A DNA stretch of 64,000 nt from Microlunatus sp. Gsoil 973 (GTDB lineage: Bacteria; Actinomycetota; Actinomycetes; Propionibacteriales; Propionibacteriaceae). The stretch covers positions 2,418,001 to 2,482,000 of the forward strand of contig NZ_CP046122.1 of assembly GCF_009707365.1 (NCBI RefSeq), read 5' to 3'. Made by a program: the position numbers and the translations under genes. Shown piece by piece: positions 60,773-64,000 of this stretch (positions within the stretch are counted from its first letter, which is position 1; each line of letters begins with the position of its first letter). The notes beneath the pieces are model-generated. The model did no database searches and was not told where the DNA came from. It was given only the letters and a program-made list of their open reading frames with translations.

Positions 60773-61410
60773 TCAAGGTCTTCATCCTCGATGATCATGA
60801 GCTGGTTCGACGTGGCCTGGTCGACCTGCTGAACACAACCGACGATCTCCAGGTGGTGGGTGAGGCGGCGACCGCTGCCGAGGCCAGAGCCAGGATCCCG
60901 GCGACGATGCCGGATGTCGCACTGCTCGACGGACGGCTGTCCGACGGGTCGGGGATCGATGTCTGCCGGGACATGCGGTCCGCCCTGCCTGACCTGCGCT
61001 GCCTGATCCTCACCTCCTACGATGACGACGAGGCACTGTTCGCCGCGGTGATGGCCGGAGCGTCGGGCTATCTGCTGAAGCAGATCGGTGGGTCCTCGTT
61101 GACCGATGCGATCCGGGAGACCGCACGCGGCGCATCGCTGATCGATCCGGCGGTGACCAAGAAGCTGATGGCGAAACTGCAGAAGCCGGTGCCGCAGACC
61201 GACCCGAAACTGCACAACCTGACCGAGCGGGAACGCGAGATCCTCGACCTGATCGCGCAGGGTCTGACCAACCGGCAGATCGGCGAGCGGATGTTCCTGG
61301 CGGAGAAGACGATCAAGAACTACGTCTCCACGCTGCTGACCAAACTCGGCATGCAGCGCCGGACGCAGGTCGCCGTATACGGCGCGACCCTGCGGCAGCC
61401 GCGGCAGTAG
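60769..61410 (+). CDS. NarL/LuxR-family response regulator, DevR-like
   Basis: A 213-residue regulator: receiver domain with phospho-acceptor Asp54 (VALLDGRLSDG), acidic pair D8-D9, the switch Thr in LTSYDDDE and Lys in YLLKQIGG, then a C-terminal LuxR helix-turn-helix (LTEREREILDLIAQGLTNRQ). Asp54 and the layout match DosR/DevR of mycobacteria, which control hypoxia and dormancy genes. Its partner is the adjacent kinase. The gene is the last of the unit. Confidence 0.92.
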   Translation: MIKVFILDDHELVRRGLVDLLNTTDDLQVVGEAATAAEARARIPATMPDVALLDGRLSDGSGIDVCRDMRSALPDLRCLILTSYDDDEALFAAVMAGASGYLLKQIGGSSLTDAIRETARGASLIDPAVTKKLMAKLQKPVPQTDPKLHNLTEREREILDLIAQGLTNRQIGERMFLAEKTIKNYVSTLLTKLGMQRRTQVAVYGATLRQPRQ

Positions 61411-61742
61411 CCCTACCCCGGCACGGCGTCGCGGCCACGCCGCTTGACCGCCGGAACACACCGCAGCCGGACCTCCGCGGCACGCATTCATCGTTTAATG
61501 CCTGCGTTCACCGTTTCAACCGCCCGGGCATCGGATTCGCCGCAACAGTAATCGGGACCTTGGACCCTGCCAGAAAGATCTACGGCACCCAAGAATGCTG
61601 GAGTGATCATCGGGAGATGCTCACATTTGAGTTTCGGCAGGATCGTCCGGGTCCGGTCTGCTCGTTCGACAACGGGGGAAGTCGTATGAGGCGGACACAC
61701 CCGGTCGGTCCTGCCGAATCGTTAACACACCTGGCACGTACC
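61411..61742. other. Intergenic region without a recognisable gene
   Basis: AT-richer than its surroundings. I found no ORF with coding bias plus a start site. GAATCGTTAACACACC near 61720 recalls the GGTAACACG units at 40.3-40.5 kb. Confidence 0.4.
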
Positions 61743-61772
61743 AAAGCCCGCCACGATTCCGTGGCGGGCTTT
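61743..61772. terminator. Bidirectional hairpin terminator
   Basis: AAAGCCCGCCAC-GATTCC-GTGGCGGGCTTT, a perfect 12-bp stem with A/T runs at both ends, 38 bp after the erpA-like stop; suited to ending transcription from either side. Confidence 0.9.
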
Positions 61773-61810
61773 GTGATCTTGCTGCGTTCGACGCTCCGGC
61801 GGCTGACGGC

Positions 61811-62164
61811 TCAGTTGAAGGAGTCGCCGCAGGCGCAGGAACTGGTCGCGTTCGGGTTGTCGATCGTGAAGCCCTGCTTCTCGATGCTGTCGACGAAATC
61901 GATGGTGGCACCCAGCAGGTACGGGGCGCTCATCCGATCGGTCACCACATTGACGCCGCCGAACGTCTTCACCACGTCGCCCTCGAGGCTGCGCTCGTCG
62001 AAGAAGAGCTGGTAGCGCAGGCCGGAGCAACCACCCGGCTGCACGGCGACCCGAAGCGCCAGGTCATCGCGACCCTCACTGTCCAGCAGCGCCTTGACCT
62101 TGGCGGCCGCTTCGTCGGTGAGAATGATGCCGTCGCTGACCGGTGCCTGGATGGTGTCCGTCAT
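61811..62164 (-). CDS. Iron-sulfur cluster insertion protein, ErpA/IscA family
   Basis: A 117-residue A-type carrier that passes Fe-S clusters to target enzymes. ITLTDEAAAKV-type start, Cys in QPGGCSGLRYQLFF and the CAC pair in SSCACGDSF give the three-cysteine cluster site. ATG 62164 follows GAGG; a start further upstream is open but not family-like. Ends in the bidirectional terminator. Rieske and other Fe-S proteins of the window are possible clients. Confidence 0.93.
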   Translation of the reverse strand: MTDTIQAPVSDGIILTDEAAAKVKALLDSEGRDDLALRVAVQPGGCSGLRYQLFFDERSLEGDVVKTFGGVNVVTDRMSAPYLLGATIDFVDSIEKQGFTIDNPNATSSCACGDSFN

Positions 62165-62269
62165 GTCGTCCTCGCTAACCAGATACGCGAATGTTGTATC
62201 CAGTGTAAGCAGACCGCGGCCTGCCACCAACCGCTACCCGCCGAGCGAGACGCAGCTCACCCGCCGCGC

Positions 62270-63349
62270 TCACCAGGTCCAGCTGCGAGCCACCCGGCGG
62301 ACTGTGGAGGCCAGCGCGTCGGCGGTGACGTTCTCCGACGGCTGACCGACCCGGGACTCGTGCACCCCGTAGGCCGACTCAACCCCCATCGAGCGCATCT
62401 CGCGTGAGCCGATGACCACCTCACCGGCCACCAGGATCACCGGAACGTTGCCGCGGGCTCCCAGGTCGGCGACCCGGGCGACAACGCCTCCGCCCCGCTC
62501 GGCGAAATCGAAGACCGTACAGCCGGTGACCAGCAGGTCCGATCCGCGGACCCGCGCCTGCAGCCCGCCGATCTCGGCGCAGTACTCTGCACCGGTCGTG
62601 ACCCGTCCGCCGAGCAGGTCAGCGACGAACCCCAAGCCACCTGCCGCGCCCCAGTCAGCCCCCTCGGGCATGCCGGGTGCCGCGGCCAGGGTGAAGGACT
62701 GCAGGCTCGCATCGGTGGCCAGCAACAACTCCGGATGCCAGCCCTGGTCGCGGCCGAACCGCGAGGTGATCCCCCGCAGCCCGAGCAGCGGCAGCCCGCG
62801 CTGCACCTGCGGTACGACCAACGTCAGGCGGCGACCGGCCAGCAACCGCCGTACCGGCTTCAGGTCCACCCGGGAGACACCGTGCAATCCGGCGACGCCC
62901 AAGTCCAGGGGCACGTCGGCGGTCGCCCCGAGCGCCCCGAGCAGGCCGGCGCCGGCGTCGTGGGCACGATTGGCCGAGACATCGAGGACGATCTCCGGAG
63001 CACGGTACGGACTGTCGGCAAGCGCCTGGTTGAGCGCCGACCCGAATCCTGCCGACGACGCGTTCCGATCGATCCCCAACTGAGGTCCCGACGTGGCAGG
63101 TTCGAATCCGATCACCAACCGCTCCGGGGTGTCGACGATCGTGGTCAGACCGCCCTCGGACACCCCGCCGGCGGGTTCCACGCCGGCGCTGTCGGCCACG
63201 GCAACCGTGAACCCGCCGCCCGCCTCCCCCATCGGCACCACCTCGACATCAGCCGGGACATCGGCCCGCCGCCAGCCCTCGGCGAGGATCTCCCCTGCCC
63301 GGGCCGAGCTGAGCGGACCGATGGTGTCGGTCGCGATGATCACCCGCAT
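62270..63349 (-). CDS. Glycerate kinase family protein
   Basis: A 359-residue member of the GlxK/GarK-like glycerate kinase family (glycerate plus ATP to phosphoglycerate). The start MRVIIATDTIGPLSSARAGE is a variant of the usual APDSFKGSLSA motif. GMPEGADWGAAGGLGFVADLL and the PG/GAEYCAEIGGL regions match. RGSDLLVTGCTVFDFAERGG is the nucleotide-site block, with GxE-D variations: the usual TGEGxxDxQS is TGCTVFDFAE, so the catalytic set is altered and activity is uncertain. It is divergent from the DinB gene across a 55-bp gap with a dyad. Confidence 0.8.
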   Translation of the reverse strand: MRVIIATDTIGPLSSARAGEILAEGWRRADVPADVEVVPMGEAGGGFTVAVADSAGVEPAGGVSEGGLTTIVDTPERLVIGFEPATSGPQLGIDRNASSAGFGSALNQALADSPYRAPEIVLDVSANRAHDAGAGLLGALGATADVPLDLGVAGLHGVSRVDLKPVRRLLAGRRLTLVVPQVQRGLPLLGLRGITSRFGRDQGWHPELLLATDASLQSFTLAAAPGMPEGADWGAAGGLGFVADLLGGRVTTGAEYCAEIGGLQARVRGSDLLVTGCTVFDFAERGGGVVARVADLGARGNVPVILVAGEVVIGSREMRSMGVESAYGVHESRVGQPSENVTADALASTVRRVARSWTW

Positions 63350-63367
63350 GGGCCCATGATCGCAGTG

Positions 63368-63385
63368 CATCAGAAATGTCTGATG
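63368..63385. promoter_or_regulatory. Dyad between glycerate kinase and DinB genes
   Basis: CATCAGA-AATG-TCTGATG, a perfect 7-bp inverted repeat with four-base spacer in the middle of a 55-bp divergent gap. Likely an operator or overlapping promoters. Confidence 0.55.
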
Positions 63386-63404
63386 TCGGTGCCATGGTCG
63401 GGGC

Positions 63405-63965
63405 ATGACCTTTGACCTGGCTGAAGAGCTGTCCAAGCAGTTGTCCTGGCACTGGGACTTCCAGCTCCGCCCGCGATTGGACGGTCTCAGCGACGAGGAG
63501 TACCTGTGGGAGCCGGTGCCCGGCTCGTGGAATCTGCATCGCCGCGGCCAGGGCAGAACCGACCTGCAGGACGGATCGGGTGAGTTCACCGTCGACTACG
63601 CCTATCCGCCACCCGAACCCGCTCCGATGACCACGATCGCCTGGCAGCTGGCCCACCTACTGGTTGGCATCTTCGGCGACCGGAACGCCCGACACTTCGG
63701 CGCACCGCCGGTCGACTACCAGAGCTATGACTACCCGGGCACCGCTGCCGCCGCACTGATCGACCTCGATGCCCGCTACCAGACCTGGATCACCGGCGTC
63801 CGCGGCCTGACCGATGATGAGCTCGCCGCACCGTGCGGTGAGCCCGGCTTCGAGGCCGACCCGATGATCGGCCTGGTGCTGCACATTCACCGCGAGGTGA
63901 TCCACCACGGCGCGATGATCTCCCAGTTGCGGGATCTGTGGGCGCACCGATCCGATCCCGGCTAG
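63405..63965 (+). CDS. DinB-family protein (mycothiol transferase fold)
   Basis: A 186-residue four-helix-bundle protein. His in WQLAHLL and the C-terminal HREVIHHGAM give the three-His metal site of DinB/MST-like proteins, some of which transfer mycothiol or bacillithiol. Substrate unknown. GGGGC lies before the ATG. It has its own promoter space facing the glycerate kinase gene and is complete at the window end. Confidence 0.85.
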   Translation: MTFDLAEELSKQLSWHWDFQLRPRLDGLSDEEYLWEPVPGSWNLHRRGQGRTDLQDGSGEFTVDYAYPPPEPAPMTTIAWQLAHLLVGIFGDRNARHFGAPPVDYQSYDYPGTAAAALIDLDARYQTWITGVRGLTDDELAAPCGEPGFEADPMIGLVLHIHREVIHHGAMISQLRDLWAHRSDPG

Positions 63966-64000
63966 CTGGTCGCCGGTACGCCGGACCGGCCTCCTTGAGA

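Noticed and set aside
61560-62015. A 151-codon plus-strand frame running into the IscA-like gene.
   Set aside because: It crosses the perfect bidirectional terminator and lies antisense to a clear gene.

Overview
The window is high-GC DNA (GC-rich third positions, many GTG starts) from an actinomycete, most likely a Propionibacteriales member close to Microlunatus. The evidence is a cytochrome bcc-aa3 branch (qcrCAB, ctaC/D/E/F), a mycothiol-type DinB protein, F420/flavin PPOX proteins, GuaB1, DUF2277 and DUF2510 proteins, and a gene order that matches the actinobacterial block known in Mycobacterium tuberculosis as pimB'-...-ripC-Rv2191-trpD-ctaE-qcrCAB-...-ctaF-ctaC. This attribution is inferred from gene content only.

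Layout. 0-5.4 kb: a Flp/Tad pilus assembly operon (cpaE, cpaF, tadB, tadC, prepilin peptidase) with stop/start overlaps at three of its four junctions; cpaF is broken by one base. 5.4-13.2 kb: smpB, a secreted protein, trpS behind a Trp-codon leader peptide and attenuator, an M23 cell-wall hydrolase, ftsX-ftsE, a PPOX protein and prfB. 13.3-17.3 kb: an envelope cluster (GT4 mannosyltransferase, gluzincin lipoprotein, NlpC/P60 hydrolase) read leftward. 17.3-18.3 kb: gene-free repeat DNA (73-bp, 52-bp and 12-bp tandem arrays). 18.3-24.5 kb: DEDDh/GIY-YIG nuclease, phenylalanine hydroxylase, a RAM-domain protein, a degenerate rhomboid, a frameshifted cyclophilin, and a membrane protein made of 11-residue repeats. 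24.6-30.2 kb: a rifamycin-associated element driving a HelR-type RNA polymerase recycling ATPase, and a tricorn protease. 30.2-31.3 kb: a second repeat region built of facing palindromic units. 31.3-35.6 kb: a possible HTH protein, a second prepilin peptidase, a DUF2510 protein, trpD and a receiver-like protein. 35.6-40.2 kb: ctaE-qcrC-qcrA-qcrB ending in a strong hairpin terminator. 40.2-40.6 kb: more repeats. 40.6-53.2 kb: GST-like reductase, GH13 enzyme, frameshifted carotenoid oxygenase with a divergent PadR regulator, guaB1, GH20 hexosaminidase, an ArsR/SRPBCC pair and a PadR/MFS pair. 53.5-58.4 kb: an orphan second qcrB facing ctaC-ctaD-ctaF. 58.5-61.4 kb: a PPOX protein and a DevS/DevR-like two-component system. 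61.8-64 kb: erpA/IscA-like, glycerate kinase, DinB.

How the parts fit. Respiratory genes dominate (ctaE-qcrCAB, ctaCDF, a spare cytochrome b, and a possible redox-sensing GAF kinase). The oxidase transcription units starting at ctaE and ctaC share a CTACA-centred motif. Small regulator/target pairs each carry a clear inverted-repeat operator. The two strongest regulatory finds are the trpS attenuator (leader peptide with tandem Trp codons and mutually exclusive hairpins) and the rifamycin-associated element of helR.

Cautions. Three otherwise well-conserved genes (cpaF, cyclophilin, carotenoid oxygenase) each differ from an intact frame by one base in a homopolymer, so sequencing error must be excluded before calling them pseudogenes. 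No tRNA, rRNA, CRISPR array or insertion sequence was recognised.
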